DNA of 64,000 nt from Sphingomonas parva (ex Maeng et al. 2020) (GCF_004564275.1 NZ_SPDV01000002.1:62001-126000), one strand, 5' to 3'. Numbered from the stretch's first letter, positions 38,625 through 48,416 are shown. The notes: generated from the sequence alone by a model not told the origin. Translations and numbers: made by a program.

Positions 38625-39223
38625 TCGCGAAGCTGCGCGGCCTGCTCGACGGCTTCACCGCCGAGACGGCGGTGATCGACGTGAACGGCGTCGGCTATCT
38701 CGTCTTCGCCTCCTCGCGGACCCTCTCGGCGCTAGGTGCGATCGGCAGCGAAGTGGTGATCCATACCGAGATGCAGGTGTCGGAGGACGACATCCGCCTG
38801 ATCGGCTTCGCGACGGGCGAGGAGCGCGACTGGTTCCGCCTGCTACGCTCGGTCCAGGGCGTCGGCACCAAGGTGGCGCTCGCCATCCTTTCGGCGCTCT
38901 CGGCCGACGAGATTCACCGCGCCATCGCCAGCGGCGATCATCGCATGCTCGGCCGAGCCAATGGGGTCGGCCCGAAGCTCGCGCAACGCATCGCGCACGA
39001 GCTCAAGGACAAGGCCGGCGGCGTGGTGCTTGGCGCAGGCGTGCCGGGCGTGGCGCCGCCGCCGCCCGGCAGCGTCAGCGCCGATGCCGCCTCGGCCCTC
39101 GCCAATCTCGGCTTCAAGCCCGGCGAGGCGGCCGCCGCCGTCGCCAAGGCGGAGGCGGAGCTCGGCCCCGGCACGACGCTCGACGCCCTGGTACGCGCCG
39201 CGCTCAAGAAAGCGGCGCGCTGA
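38621..39223 (+). CDS. ruvA: Holliday junction branch migration protein RuvA
   Basis: RuvA binds the junction as a tetramer and loads RuvB. The 200-residue product has the N-terminal OB domain ([26 protein letters not shown]), two helix-hairpin-helix motifs ([17 protein letters not shown] and [20 protein letters not shown]), and the C-terminal RuvB-contact domain ([20 protein letters not shown]). The start overlaps ruvC and ruvB follows after 57 bases. Confidence 0.97.
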   Translation: MIAKLRGLLDGFTAETAVIDVNGVGYLVFASSRTLSALGAIGSEVVIHTEMQVSEDDIRLIGFATGEERDWFRLLRSVQGVGTKVALAILSALSADEIHRAIASGDHRMLGRANGVGPKLAQRIAHELKDKAGGVVLGAGVPGVAPPPPGSVSADAASALANLGFKPGEAAAAVAKAEAELGPGTTLDALVRAALKKAAR

Positions 39224-39280
39224 TCGGCAGCGACAAGATAGGCCCTCGACAGCCCGCTGAGGTGCACTAAAGCTGCCGCG

Positions 39281-40300
39281 GTGGAGCAGGAACGTATCGT
39301 GAGCGGCGGCCGCCGTCCGGAGGATCTCGACGCGGCGCTGAGGCCGAAGACGCTCGATGAATTCGTCGGGCAGAAGGCGGCGCGGGAGAACCTGCGCGTC
39401 TTCATCCAGGCCGCCAAGAGCCGCGGCGACGCGCTCGATCACGTTCTCTTCTTCGGGCCGCCTGGGCTCGGGAAGACGACGCTCGCCCAGATCATCGCTC
39501 GAGAACTCGGCGTCGGCTTCCGCGCGACCTCCGGCCCGGTCATTGCCAAATCGGGAGATCTCGCGGCGCTGCTCACCAATCTCGAGGACGGTGACGTGCT
39601 GTTCATCGACGAGATCCATCGGATGAGTCCTGCGGTCGAGGAAGTGCTCTATCCGGCGATGGAGGACCGCGCGCTCGACCTGATGATCGGCGAAGGACCG
39701 TCGGCGCGCTCCGTGCGGATCGATCTGCCCCGCTTCACCCTTGTCGGCGCGACGACCCGGCAGGGGCTGATCACCACCCCCCTTCGCGATCGCTTCGGCA
39801 TTCCCGTGCGGCTGCAATTCTACTCTGTGGAAGAGCTCGAGCAGGTCGTCCGCCGCGCCGCGCGGCTGCTCGACCTGCCGATGACCTCAGACGGAGCGCA
39901 CGAGGTTGCGCGACGCTCGCGGGGCACCCCGCGCATCGCCGGACGGCTGCTGCGCAGGGTCCGCGACTTCGCGCATGCCGCGGGGCACGAGGAGGTCGAT
40001 GCGAAAGCGGCCGACGCTGCCCTCAACCGTATGGAGGTCGATCAGCTCGGCCTCGATGCCATGGACCGTCGCTACCTCCACATGATCGCCGACATCTACA
40101 AGGGCGGGCCGGTCGGCGTGGAAACTCTGGCCGCTGGCCTTTCCGAGCCGCGCGACACGATCGAGGAAGTGATCGAGCCCTATCTGATCCAGCTCGGCCT
40201 GATCGCCCGCACGGCGCGCGGGCGCTGCCTCAACGGGCGCGGCTGGACGCATCTGGGGCTGACGCCGCCGCGAAATGGCCAGGACGGGCTGTTCGACTGA
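39281..40300 (+). CDS. ruvB: Holliday junction branch migration helicase RuvB
   Basis: This AAA+ motor drives branch migration with RuvA. The 339 residues show [20 protein letters not shown], Walker [18 protein letters not shown], Walker [21 protein letters not shown], sensor [20 protein letters not shown] with the arginine finger, and the C-terminal winged helix ([17 protein letters not shown]). The GTG at 39281 is the likely start, with another GTG at 39299 possible. A DUF3089 gene follows after 18 bases. Confidence 0.97.
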   Translation: MEQERIVSGGRRPEDLDAALRPKTLDEFVGQKAARENLRVFIQAAKSRGDALDHVLFFGPPGLGKTTLAQIIARELGVGFRATSGPVIAKSGDLAALLTNLEDGDVLFIDEIHRMSPAVEEVLYPAMEDRALDLMIGEGPSARSVRIDLPRFTLVGATTRQGLITTPLRDRFGIPVRLQFYSVEELEQVVRRAARLLDLPMTSDGAHEVARRSRGTPRIAGRLLRRVRDFAHAAGHEEVDAKAADAALNRMEVDQLGLDAMDRRYLHMIADIYKGGPVGVETLAAGLSEPRDTIEEVIEPYLIQLGLIARTARGRCLNGRGWTHLGLTPPRNGQDGLFD

Positions 40301-40318
40301 CAACGAGAGGGAGGGGAC

Positions 40319-41488
40319 ATGGGGATCTTGGGGAAACTGGCGCTCGGCGCGCTTTTGGCGGTCGGAGCGCCCGTGCTCGCGCAGCAGCAGGCTCCCGCCG
40401 CGCCGCCGGCTCCGGCGGGCGCGCCCGATTACACCCAGGCGGCAAGCTGGCTGTGCCTGCCGGGCCGCGCCGACATCTGCGCCGAGCCGATCCCGACTAC
40501 CGCGCTCAATCCGAACGGCTACGGCTCGACCGGCCAGGCGAAGCCGGCGGCAAATCCGAAGATCGACTGCTTCTACGTCTATCCCACCGTCTCGCGCGAC
40601 GCGGGCCTGAACTCGGACCTGCAGGCCGGTCCGGAGGAGACCTATACCGCCCAGGCCCAGTTCGCCCGCTTCGCCGGCGTCTGCCGTCCGTTCGCGCCGA
40701 TCTATCGACAGGCGACGCTCGCGGCCCTGCTCGGCCAGCTTTCCGGGGGTGGCGGTGCGGCCCAGGCGATGGCCACGGCCTATGAGGACGTGCTCGCCGC
40801 CTGGCGCGACTATCTCCAGAACCGCAATCAGGGGCGTCCGTTCGTGCTGATCGGCCACAGCCAGGGCACGATCCACCTGACCCGTCTGCTCGCCTCCGAG
40901 ATCGAGAATGGACCGGCCGCTTCGAGGATGCTCTCGGCGATCCTGCTCGGCTTTCCGGTCGAGGTCCCCGAGGGCGCGCTGGTCGGCGGAACCTTCAAGA
41001 AGATGCCCTTGTGCAGCCGCGTCGGCGAGACCGGCTGCGTGATCACCTACACGTCGTTTCGCGCCACCAACCCGCCCCCGCCCGGTGCGATGTTCGGCCG
41101 CGCGACGACGCCCGGCATGACCGCCGCCTGCACGAACCCCGCGCGGCTACGCAAGGAAAGCACCGCGCTGGACAGCTATTGGCCGACCGGCGTGTTGCTG
41201 AGCGGCAATCCGGACACCATCCGATGGTCGAGCGAGGGGGCGCCGCCGAGCACCTATCTGAGGACAGAGGGCCTGGTCTCTGCGACCTGTGTCAATCGGG
41301 GGCCGGTCGGCTATCTGTCCGTGATGGTGAGTGCCGATCCCGCGGACGCGCGCACCGACGAGATCCCTGGCGACGTCGCGGTGGCCGGACGACCGCTGCC
41401 CGGCTGGGGCATGCACCTTGCCGACATGTCTCTCGCGCAAGGCGATCTGATCGCCCTCGTCGAGGCGCAGGCGGCGGCGCGGCGCTGA
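40319..41488 (+). CDS. Secreted DUF3089 alpha/beta hydrolase, 389 aa
   Basis: A signal peptide (LALGALLAVGAPVLAQQQ) precedes a Pro/Ala-rich spacer and a DUF3089 domain with CFYVYPTVSRDAGLNSD, FAPIYRQATLA, the nucleophile in VLIGHSQGTIHL (Ser181) and GMHLADMSLAQGDLIALVEA near the end. DUF3089 proteins are lipase-like hydrolases of unknown substrate. It follows ruvB by 18 bases and may be read through from that operon. A hairpin 20 bases after the stop separates it from the tol-pal operon. Confidence 0.88.
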   Translation: MGILGKLALGALLAVGAPVLAQQQAPAAPPAPAGAPDYTQAASWLCLPGRADICAEPIPTTALNPNGYGSTGQAKPAANPKIDCFYVYPTVSRDAGLNSDLQAGPEETYTAQAQFARFAGVCRPFAPIYRQATLAALLGQLSGGGGAAQAMATAYEDVLAAWRDYLQNRNQGRPFVLIGHSQGTIHLTRLLASEIENGPAASRMLSAILLGFPVEVPEGALVGGTFKKMPLCSRVGETGCVITYTSFRATNPPPPGAMFGRATTPGMTAACTNPARLRKESTALDSYWPTGVLLSGNPDTIRWSSEGAPPSTYLRTEGLVSATCVNRGPVGYLSVMVSADPADARTDEIPGDVAVAGRPLPGWGMHLADMSLAQGDLIALVEAQAAARR

Positions 41489-41507
41489 CCAGCGCTCGAC
41501 GCAGAAA

Positions 41508-41538
41508 CCCTTCGGCTCGTCCCGCGACGGCCGAAGGG
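41508..41538 (+). terminator. Hairpin between the DUF3089 gene and the tol-pal operon
   Basis: CCCTTCGGC (41508-41516) pairs with GCCGAAGGG (41530-41538) around a 13-base loop, 20 bases after the DUF3089 stop. No T-run follows. It marks the likely end of the ruvCAB-DUF3089 transcript. Confidence 0.55.
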
Positions 41539-41578
41539 GCTTGCCCCCCATGACTCCCGCTCCCTAGACGCCGAAGCG

Positions 41579-42031
41579 ATGGGCGGGGAAATGCCACTTC
41601 CGGCGAACGGCGTGCTTCAGGGCGGCACGCACCTGTTTCCCGTGCGCGTCTATTTCGAGGACACGGACGTCGCCGGTATCGTTTATTACGCCAATTATCT
41701 CCGCTTCATGGAGCGGGCGCGCTCGGACATGCTGCGCGCGATCGGCGTCGATCAGCGCGGCGCGCTGGAAGCGGGCGAAGGCGTCTATGCGGTGGCCGAG
41801 GTCGCGGTCCGCTACAAGGCACCGGCAAAGCTCGGCGACGACCTTCTCGTCGTCACGAAGATCGAGGAGATACGCGCGGCGAGCGTGCTCATTCATCAAC
41901 AGGTCATCCGGGGAGAGGAATTGCTCGTCGACGCGCATGTGACGGCCGCCTTCCTCACTCCGGAAGGCCGTCCCAGGCGCCAGCCGCGCGCCTGGGTCGC
42001 AGAGTTCCAGCGGCTGCAAGGAGAGAAATGA
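41579..42031 (+). CDS. ybgC: Tol-Pal system-associated acyl-CoA thioesterase YbgC
   Basis: This hotdog-fold thioesterase is the usual first gene of tol-pal operons. The 150-residue product has the active-site region VRVYFEDTDVAGIVYYANYL followed by RFMERARSDMLRAIG, and VAEVAVRYKAPAKLGDDLLV. The catalytic Asp is in EDTDVAG. The stop overlaps the tolQ start (ATGA). The usual role is hydrolysis of short or medium acyl-CoA or acyl-ACP at the membrane; its link to Tol function is not understood. Confidence 0.95.
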   Translation: MGGEMPLPANGVLQGGTHLFPVRVYFEDTDVAGIVYYANYLRFMERARSDMLRAIGVDQRGALEAGEGVYAVAEVAVRYKAPAKLGDDLLVVTKIEEIRAASVLIHQQVIRGEELLVDAHVTAAFLTPEGRPRRQPRAWVAEFQRLQGEK

Positions 42032-42723
42032 GCGTGGCGAATGTCGAGATGGCGAGCAGTGCGATGTCGCCGGTGGCCCTGTTTCTCCAGGCGGATATCG
42101 TCGTCAAGGCGGTGATGATCGGCCTGCTCCTGGCCAGCTTGTGGACCTGGGCGATCATCATCGGACATTGGCTCAAGGTTCGCCGCCTCTCCGCCGGAAG
42201 CGAGACGTTCGAGCGCGATTTCTGGAAGGCCGACGACATCGACCGCTTCTACGATCAGCGCGGCAAGGAAGACGTGCCGAGCGCCAAGGTCTTTGCCGCC
42301 GGCCTCACCGAATGGCGCCGCTCGACCGCCGGCGCGCGGGTGGACCGTGAAGGGACGCGCGCCCGCCTGGCCGTGGCGATGCACGCCGCGGTCGGCGCGG
42401 AGGTCGATCGCATCGCCAGTCGGCTCAACATCCTCGCGACCGTCGGCTCCGTCGCGCCGTTCGTCGGCCTGTTCGGCACGGTCTGGGGGATCATGCGCAG
42501 CTTCACCGCAATCGCCGGCGCCAACAACACCAGCCTCGCCGTGGTCGCGCCGGGCATTGCCGAGGCGCTGTTTGCCACCGCCCTCGGCCTGTTCGCCGCC
42601 ATCCCGGCGGTCATCGCCTACAACCGCATGACCTATGGCGTGAACCGCATCGAGGCCCGCCTGCAGCGCTTCGCCGACGGCTTCCACGGCACGTTGAGCC
42701 GCGAGCTGGACCAGGAGGGCTGA
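42028..42723 (+). CDS. tolQ: Tol-Pal proton channel protein TolQ
   Basis: TolQ forms the proton-conducting inner-membrane motor with TolR. The 231-residue MotA/ExbB-type protein has three membrane helices: the first near residues 25-45 (MIGLLLASLWTWAIIIGHWL), then ILATVGSVAPFVGLFGTVWG with the conserved TM2 residues, and ALFATALGLFAAIPAVIAYN. A large cytoplasmic loop lies between the first and second. It starts in the ybgC stop and is followed two bases on by tolR. Confidence 0.96.
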   Translation: MSVANVEMASSAMSPVALFLQADIVVKAVMIGLLLASLWTWAIIIGHWLKVRRLSAGSETFERDFWKADDIDRFYDQRGKEDVPSAKVFAAGLTEWRRSTAGARVDREGTRARLAVAMHAAVGAEVDRIASRLNILATVGSVAPFVGLFGTVWGIMRSFTAIAGANNTSLAVVAPGIAEALFATALGLFAAIPAVIAYNRMTYGVNRIEARLQRFADGFHGTLSRELDQEG

Positions 42724-42725
42724 TC

Positions 42726-43165
<440 letters not shown>

Positions 43166-43166
<1 letters not shown>

Positions 43167-44041
43167 TGGACCGGACGGAGGCGACTGGCTTCGGTATCGC
43201 GTTCGCGGGGCATGCCGCCCTGCTCGCGGCGCTGTCGCTCGGCCTCGCCACCGTCCACATGCCGGTCCGCAACGATCCGATCGAGGTTTCGCTGGTCGAC
43301 GAGGTCGCGCTGCAAAGCGCGTCTCCAACGCCAACGCTCGAGGCGCCCGCGCCGATGCTGGGAGAGGTGGAAGGCCCGCCGGAGCCCGTTGCCGCGCCTT
43401 CGCTCCCCGAGCCGACGCCAACGCCGCAGGTCGAGCCGCAGCCGCAGCCGCGCGTCGAGCCCAGGGCCGCGCCGCCCGCGCCCGCCCCGCGGCCGACGCC
43501 GCAGCCGGTGCGTCGTCCGCCTCAGCCCCAGCCACAGCCGAAAGCGGCACCGCCGAAGGCTGCGCCCAAACCGGCTCCGCCCAGGAGCAACCCCAAGCCG
43601 GCCCCCGGCGGCCAGGCGCAATCAAAGGCGTCCAACAATCCGCGCTCGACCGGGCGCCTCGACGGCCTGCTGAGCGGCATCGGCGCGACGCCCTCGCAGA
43701 GCAAGTCGACCACGCCGCCGGCCAGCACGATTGGCTCAGCGCAGCGGAGCGCCCTTCGCGCCGAGGTTCAGCGCCAGCTCAAGCCGCACTGGAAAGCGCC
43801 GACGGGCGCCGATGCCGAGCAGTTGCGCACCGTCGTGACGGTGACGCTGTCGCGTAGCGGTGCGGTCGTCGACATCGGCGATATCGAAACGACCGGTATC
43901 ACTGCGAGCAACCGCGCGCAGGTGAAACTGCATCAGGAGCAGGCGGTGCGGGCCATCCGCCTCGCCGCTCCGTTCCGCCTGCCCGCCGAATATTATGAGG
44001 CCTGGAAGGTCATCCAGCCCACCTTCGACAGGAGGCTCTAG
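43166..44041 (+). CDS. tolA: Cell-envelope protein TolA
   Basis: TolA links the TolQR motor to Pal. The 291-residue product has a membrane helix near residues 8-30 (GIAFAGHAALLAALSLGLAT), a long Pro/Ala/Gln/Lys-rich periplasm-spanning region at about 50-165, and a C-terminal TonB/TolA-type domain (RQLKPHWKAPTGADAEQLRT to the final PTFDRRL). The first codon may be ATG 43166 or in-frame GTG 43163. The C-terminal domain is closely similar to the product of the next gene. Confidence 0.92.
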
Positions 44042-44043
44042 CC

Positions 44044-44478
44044 ATGGCCTTGCTGCCCCTGCTCGCCGGACTCATCGCCTGTCTAGCCGCCAGCGTGGCG
44101 GCACAGGCAGCAGGTGAGGCCATGCCTCCGACGCGCACCTCAGAGGCGACGATGCGACAGCCGGGGAGGGCGGAGCACGCACGGCTCGCACTCGAGGTCA
44201 TCCGGCAGGTGAAGCCGCACTGGAAGGCTCCTGCCGGAGCCGGCGCCGAGCAGATGCAGACGACGGTCGAGTTGACCCTGTCTCCCACGGGCGAAATCAC
44301 GAATGTCGAACCGATCGGCACGACCGGTGCGACGACCGCCACGGCCGCCCTGGTCAAGCGGCATCAAGACAATGCCGTCCGCGCGATCCGTCGGGCGGCG
44401 CCCTTTCGACTTCCACCTCAATCCTACGATGCTTGGAAAGTTATCCGGCTGACGTTCGACAGAAGGCTATCGAAATGA
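44044..44478 (+). CDS. Secreted stand-alone TolA C-terminal-domain protein, 144 aa
   Basis: This protein has a cleavable signal peptide (LAGLIACLAASVAAQAAGEA) and then only a TolA-type C-terminal domain. VKPHWKAPAGAGAEQMQTTV and AVRAIRRAAPFRLP, ending LTFDRRL, align with the last ~87 residues of TolA, with roughly 50 identities by eye. It has no membrane anchor and no proline-rich arm, so it should be soluble in the periplasm. It starts two bases after tolA and overlaps tolB by four, so it is made with the Tol proteins. It looks like a domain duplication within the operon; a role in modulating TolB or Pal contacts is inferred only. Confidence 0.88.
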   Translation: MALLPLLAGLIACLAASVAAQAAGEAMPPTRTSEATMRQPGRAEHARLALEVIRQVKPHWKAPAGAGAEQMQTTVELTLSPTGEITNVEPIGTTGATTATAALVKRHQDNAVRAIRRAAPFRLPPQSYDAWKVIRLTFDRRLSK

Positions 44479-45797
44479 AGAAACTGATCCTGGCCAGCCT
44501 CGCCCTGGGCGTCGCGACCGCTTCTGCCGCCCAGGGGCCGCTCAGCGTCGACGTGACCGACACCAGCGCCGAGGACATGACGATCGCGGTTCCGGTGATG
44601 CCGACGCCGGAGACGGTCGGCACCGTCGCCGGCACCACCGAAGCGCTCGGCCGCCAGGTGGCCGAAGTGGTCGCAGGCGATCTCTCGCGCAGCGGCCTGT
44701 TCAAGCCGGTCGGCCCGGGCGGTGTTCGCGCCGTGAGCTTTCCGGAGGTCACGGCGCCCGCCTTCGAACATTGGGCCGGCACGGGCGCTGCCGCGCTCGT
44801 CCAGGGGTTCGTTCGCGCCAATGCCGACGGGCAGCTCACCGTCGGCTGTTATCTCTACGATGTCGCCCTCAGATCGGAGCTGACCCGCGCCGGCTACGTG
44901 GTGGCGCCGCGCGACTGGCGCCGGGCAGCGCACAAATGCGCCGACGCCATCTATGCCCGCCTCTCCGGCGAGAGCCCGTTTTTCGACAGTCGCATCGCCT
45001 ATATCGCGGAGAGCGGCCCGAAGGATCGGCGGGTGAAGCGGCTGGCGATCATGGATTCGGATGGGGCGAACCATCGCTTCCTGACCAACGGCCAGTCGAC
45101 CGTGCTGACGCCGCGCTTCTCGCCGGACTACAAGCAGATCGTCTACCTCAGCTACATCGACAACCGGCCGCGGATCTACATCTACGACATCGGCACCGGC
45201 CGGCAGCGGGTGGTCACCGAGAGCGCGAACCAGACCTTCGCGCCGCGCTTCTCGCCCGACGGTCGCTGGATCCTCTACTCGATGGCCGTCGCCGGCAATA
45301 CCGACATCTACCGCGTCTCGGTGAATGGCGGGCCGTCGCAACGCTTGACCAACACGCCCGGCATCGACGTCGGCGGCAGCTATTCGCCGGACGGCTCGCG
45401 GATCGTGTTCGAGAGCGATCGCTCGGGCAAGCAGCAGCTCTACGTGATGAATGCCGATGGCTCGAACCAGCACCGGATCAGCTTCGGCGGAGGCTCTTAT
45501 GCCACGCCGGAATGGAGTCCCCGCGGCGATCTGATCGCGTTCACCAAGATCGCCGGCAACTTCCGCATCGGCGTGATGACCCCGGACGGCAGCGGTGAGC
45601 GGCTGCTCACCAACAGCTGGCAGGACGAAAGCCCCACCTGGTCGCCCAACGGGCGGGTGCTGCAGTTCTTCCGCACCGGCCAGGGACGAAATGGCGGCTC
45701 GAGCGTGTGGCAGGTCGATCTGACTGGCGTGAACGAGCGCCGGATCCCGACGCCACTGGAGGGATCGGACCCAACCTGGGGGCCGCTCCTGCCGTGA
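44475..45797 (+). CDS. tolB: Tol-Pal system protein TolB
   Basis: This periplasmic beta-propeller binds Pal and cycles with TolA. The 440-residue product has a signal peptide (LILASLALGVATASAAQG), an N-terminal domain ending near residue 165, and propeller blades with repeated SPDG turns (TPRFSPDYKQIVYLS, APRFSPDGRWILYSMAVA, GGSYSPDGSRIVFESDRSGK, ESPTWSPNGRVLQFFR). ATG 44475 overlaps the preceding stop (ATGA); the 14 codons upstream in frame are shadow. pal follows after 23 bases. Confidence 0.96.
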   Translation: MKKLILASLALGVATASAAQGPLSVDVTDTSAEDMTIAVPVMPTPETVGTVAGTTEALGRQVAEVVAGDLSRSGLFKPVGPGGVRAVSFPEVTAPAFEHWAGTGAAALVQGFVRANADGQLTVGCYLYDVALRSELTRAGYVVAPRDWRRAAHKCADAIYARLSGESPFFDSRIAYIAESGPKDRRVKRLAIMDSDGANHRFLTNGQSTVLTPRFSPDYKQIVYLSYIDNRPRIYIYDIGTGRQRVVTESANQTFAPRFSPDGRWILYSMAVAGNTDIYRVSVNGGPSQRLTNTPGIDVGGSYSPDGSRIVFESDRSGKQQLYVMNADGSNQHRISFGGGSYATPEWSPRGDLIAFTKIAGNFRIGVMTPDGSGERLLTNSWQDESPTWSPNGRVLQFFRTGQGRNGGSSVWQVDLTGVNERRIPTPLEGSDPTWGPLLP

Positions 45798-45820
45798 CAG
45801 ATTTGCAAGAGGAGAAGACG

Positions 45821-46354
45821 ATGAACTCAGCCAGCCTCAAGATCGTCGCGATCGCCGCTGCGCTCGCCCTGACCGCGGGCTGCGGGAAGAAGGACCCGAA
45901 GGAAATTCCGCCGCCTCCGGCCGGATCCGAGGGCACGACCACCGGCAATGACGGGACTGGCCAGGACGTCGGGACGACCGTGGTACCCGGCTCGCGCGCC
46001 GACTTCCTCCGCACCGTCGGGCAAGGCCAGGATCGGATCTTCTTCGAGACGGACAGCTATTCGGTCGACGACGAGGATCGCCGCATCCTCGACGCGCAGG
46101 CCGCCTGGCTGCAGGCGAACCCGAACGTGCGGGTGACGATCGAGGGTCACGCCGATGAGCGCGGGACCCGCGAGTACAACCTCGCTCTTGGCGACCGCCG
46201 CGCCAACGCCGCCAAGAACTACCTCCAGAGCCGCGGCATCTCGCCGACCCGGATGAACGTCATCAGCTGGGGCAAGGAACGCCCCGAGGCGCTGGGCTCC
46301 GACGAGAGCGCCTGGGCCCAGAACCGCCGTGCGGTGACGGTGGTGCCGGAATGA
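45821..46354 (+). CDS. pal: Peptidoglycan-associated lipoprotein Pal
   Basis: This outer-membrane lipoprotein anchors the outer membrane to peptidoglycan and partners TolB. The 177-residue product has a lipobox (IAAALALTAGCGKK, Cys21), a Gly/Thr-rich linker, and an OmpA-like domain with RIFFETDSYSVDDEDRRILD, VRVTIEGHADERGTREYNLA and ANAAKNYLQSRGISPTRM, the peptidoglycan-binding motifs. ATG 45821 follows GAGGAG. A stable hairpin closes the operon. Confidence 0.97.
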   Translation: MNSASLKIVAIAAALALTAGCGKKDPKEIPPPPAGSEGTTTGNDGTGQDVGTTVVPGSRADFLRTVGQGQDRIFFETDSYSVDDEDRRILDAQAAWLQANPNVRVTIEGHADERGTREYNLALGDRRANAAKNYLQSRGISPTRMNVISWGKERPEALGSDESAWAQNRRAVTVVPE

Positions 46355-46362
46355 GGCGGTCT

Positions 46363-46391
46363 CCCCCTCTCCCGGTCTGCGGGAGAGGGGG
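46363..46391 (+). terminator. Hairpin ending the tol-pal operon
   Basis: CCCCCTCTCCCG (46363-46374) and CGGGAGAGGGGG (46380-46391) form a perfect 12-bp stem with loop GTCTG, eight bases after the pal stop. There is no T-run. It separates pal from the convergent nuclease gene. Confidence 0.65.
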
Positions 46392-46454
46392 GCGAATCAG
46401 TGTGTGACCCGTGTCGATTGAAGGCCGCCTTTCTCCTGCGCGGAGAGGAGAGTT

Positions 46455-47303
46455 CTACGAAAGCGCCTCGTCCAGCAGTCGTCCGAGCCGAAGCCCGCCG
46501 CGCGCGATCTGCTTGCGAATGACCGGCACGAGCCGCCGCGTGGTCGCCTCGTCGATCGTCGGTCGCGCTGTCGGAGTCGGGCCGCAGGGATCGCCTAGCA
46601 CGGTAGCGTAGGCGTAATCCCGGCTCGCTTCCCAGCTCTCGCGGCTCCAATCCTCGATCGAGCCCTGAGCCGCAACGGCGCGCTCGCCGGGGTCGAGCTC
46701 CGACAGGATGCCTGCCGCCTCGCCTGGAGGATTGGAGATGCCGCGATCGGCAAGATAGCCGTCCCAGATCGAGTGAAGGTTGGTACGCCCGCCGATCACG
46801 CCGTAATTGGCGCCGAGGCGGTTGCCGCCGAGATCGCCCCGATCCCCGGCGTGCAGCGGCATGTGCAGATCGCCGACGAAATGGGCGAGGAAGGCGAGCG
46901 CCATCAGCCGCTCCCGGACCGGCAGGGTCTCGTCAGCAAGCAGCTTGGCGTTCCGCTCGATCTGCGCGGACACGCAATTGCCGTCCTTGCAGGCTTCCTT
47001 CAGGTCGAACGGCTTGCACACGTCGACATTCTGATAATGCCAGGACGCGCTGTAGCTGAACCGCTCCTTCAGCGTCTTGATGCAGTCCGGCCAGTACGCG
47101 GCGTCCTCGATGTCGCGGATCGGACAGGTCGGAGTTTCGAGCGTCCGGGCCTGGGCGATCAGCCGGTCGATCTTCGCCCGGGTCGCCGGGCTGGCGGTCA
47201 TGTAGCCGATCCGGCCGACGGTATGATGGCCATATTCCCACCAGGCAGCCGCGGGCGATGCGGCAAGCAGGAGGGCGAGGAAGGGGAGGATACGCTTGAA
47301 CAT
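46455..47303 (-). CDS. Secreted S1/P1-type nuclease
   Basis: This zinc-dependent nuclease degrades single-stranded DNA or RNA. The 282-residue product has a signal peptide (FLALLLAASPAAA), and the mature protein would begin WWEYGHHTVGRIG, where the N-terminal Trp is a metal ligand in this family. Further ligands are in SWHYQNVD, ALAFLAHFVGDLHMPLHAGD and TNLHSIWDGYL. ATG 47303 opens directly on the signal; the upstream extension is rejected. It probably scavenges nucleotides outside the cytoplasm. Confidence 0.93.
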   Translation of the reverse strand: MFKRILPFLALLLAASPAAAWWEYGHHTVGRIGYMTASPATRAKIDRLIAQARTLETPTCPIRDIEDAAYWPDCIKTLKERFSYSASWHYQNVDVCKPFDLKEACKDGNCVSAQIERNAKLLADETLPVRERLMALAFLAHFVGDLHMPLHAGDRGDLGGNRLGANYGVIGGRTNLHSIWDGYLADRGISNPPGEAAGILSELDPGERAVAAQGSIEDWSRESWEASRDYAYATVLGDPCGPTPTARPTIDEATTRRLVPVIRKQIARGGLRLGRLLDEALS

Positions 47304-47367
47304 CGGGATACTCGTGCGCTGCAGCCGGCCGCCGGAAACGACCGCGCTTATCTGACTGATTTTGCGG

Positions 47368-48294
47368 CTATTCGTCCGCGTAGATGGCGACTCGGCGGCC
47401 ATCCGCCGAAGCAACGCCGCGATACATTCCGGGCGTGTTGAACGCAAAGGCCGCCTCGCCTGCTGACGTCACGACGATCACGCCGCCGGTCCCGCCCAGC
47501 GCTCCGACGTCGGCGATCACGCTGTCCGCGGCGGTTCGCACGCCTTCGCCCAGCATCCGCATGCGCGCGCAGATCTCCTGAGCGACGGTCGCCCGGATGA
47601 AGAATTCGCCGGCCCCGGTCGCCGAGACCGCACCGGCGCGATCGTCGGCATAGGTGCCGCAGCCGATCAGCGGAGTGTCGCCGATCCGCGCCCAACGTTT
47701 GCCGGTGAGACCGCCGGTCGAGGTGGCGGCCGCCACATGTCCGTTCGAATCGACTGCGACCGCGCCGACGGTGCCGTATTTCAGGTCCGCATCGAAATAG
47801 TCGGCCTGTGAGCGCATGTCCTCGAGCGCGGCGCGGCGCTCCGGCGTCGCGAAATATTCCGGCGGTGCCTGCTCGAGATCGTGATCGCGCGAGAATTGAT
47901 CGGCGCCCTCGCGGCTGAGGAAGACATGGGGGCTTTGCTCCATCACCGTTCGGGCGAGGGTGATCGGATTTCGGGTGGCGGTCACGCCGGCGACGGCTCC
48001 GGCGTTCCGGTTGCGGCCGTCCATGATGGCGGCATCCATCTCGATCGTGCCCTGGTAGGTGAAGACCGATCCGCGACCGGCGTTGAAATGTGCATCGTCC
48101 TCGAGTTCCCGGGCAGTCGCCTCGACCGCGTCCAGCGCGCTGCCGCCGGCCTCCAGGATCGCCGCGCCGGTCTTCAACGCGTGGTCCAGCGCCGCCCGGA
48201 TCGCCCCCTCCTGCTCCGCGGACAGGAGATGCCTCTCGATGACCCCCGCGCCGCCGTGGATGACCAGCTTCCAGGGTGTCGAACGATCGCTCAT
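47368..48294 (-). CDS. iaaA: Isoaspartyl peptidase/L-asparaginase
   Basis: This N-terminal nucleophile hydrolase self-cleaves before a Thr. The 308-residue product has WKLVIHGGAGVIERHLLS, LEDDAHFNAGRGSVFTYQGT and MDAAIMDGRNRNAGAVAGVT. The cleavage site is KYGTVGAVAVDSNGHVAAAT, followed by STGGLTGKRWARIGDTPLIG and GTYADDRAGAVSATGAGE. It removes beta-aspartyl residues from peptides and has asparaginase activity. No signal peptide is seen. It lies 64 bases upstream of the nuclease gene in the same direction. Confidence 0.95.
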   Translation of the reverse strand: MSDRSTPWKLVIHGGAGVIERHLLSAEQEGAIRAALDHALKTGAAILEAGGSALDAVEATARELEDDAHFNAGRGSVFTYQGTIEMDAAIMDGRNRNAGAVAGVTATRNPITLARTVMEQSPHVFLSREGADQFSRDHDLEQAPPEYFATPERRAALEDMRSQADYFDADLKYGTVGAVAVDSNGHVAAATSTGGLTGKRWARIGDTPLIGCGTYADDRAGAVSATGAGEFFIRATVAQEICARMRMLGEGVRTAADSVIADVGALGGTGGVIVVTSAGEAAFAFNTPGMYRGVASADGRRVAIYADE

Positions 48295-48394
48295 CGGGGG
48301 CTCCGCTTCCGGCCAGAGGGTAACGCCCCCGTCCCCTATCCGTGCCGGGGCGCACCGGCAACCGGCCTGCCGAATCTGCTTGCTCTCAGATTGC

Positions 48395-48416
48395 GATATA
48401 AATATGATATCATTAT
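48395..48416. promoter_or_regulatory. AT-rich palindromic operator/promoter region of the SPFH gene
   Basis: In a very GC-rich window this 22-base stretch is almost pure AT. It contains GATAT at 48395 and again at 48406, and a perfect 10-bp palindrome ATGATATCAT at 48404-48413. It lies 15-36 bases before the SPFH start codon. A ribbon-helix-helix protein is encoded just downstream, and such regulators bind short palindromes, so this is a good candidate for an autoregulatory operator overlapping a promoter. Confidence 0.6.
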
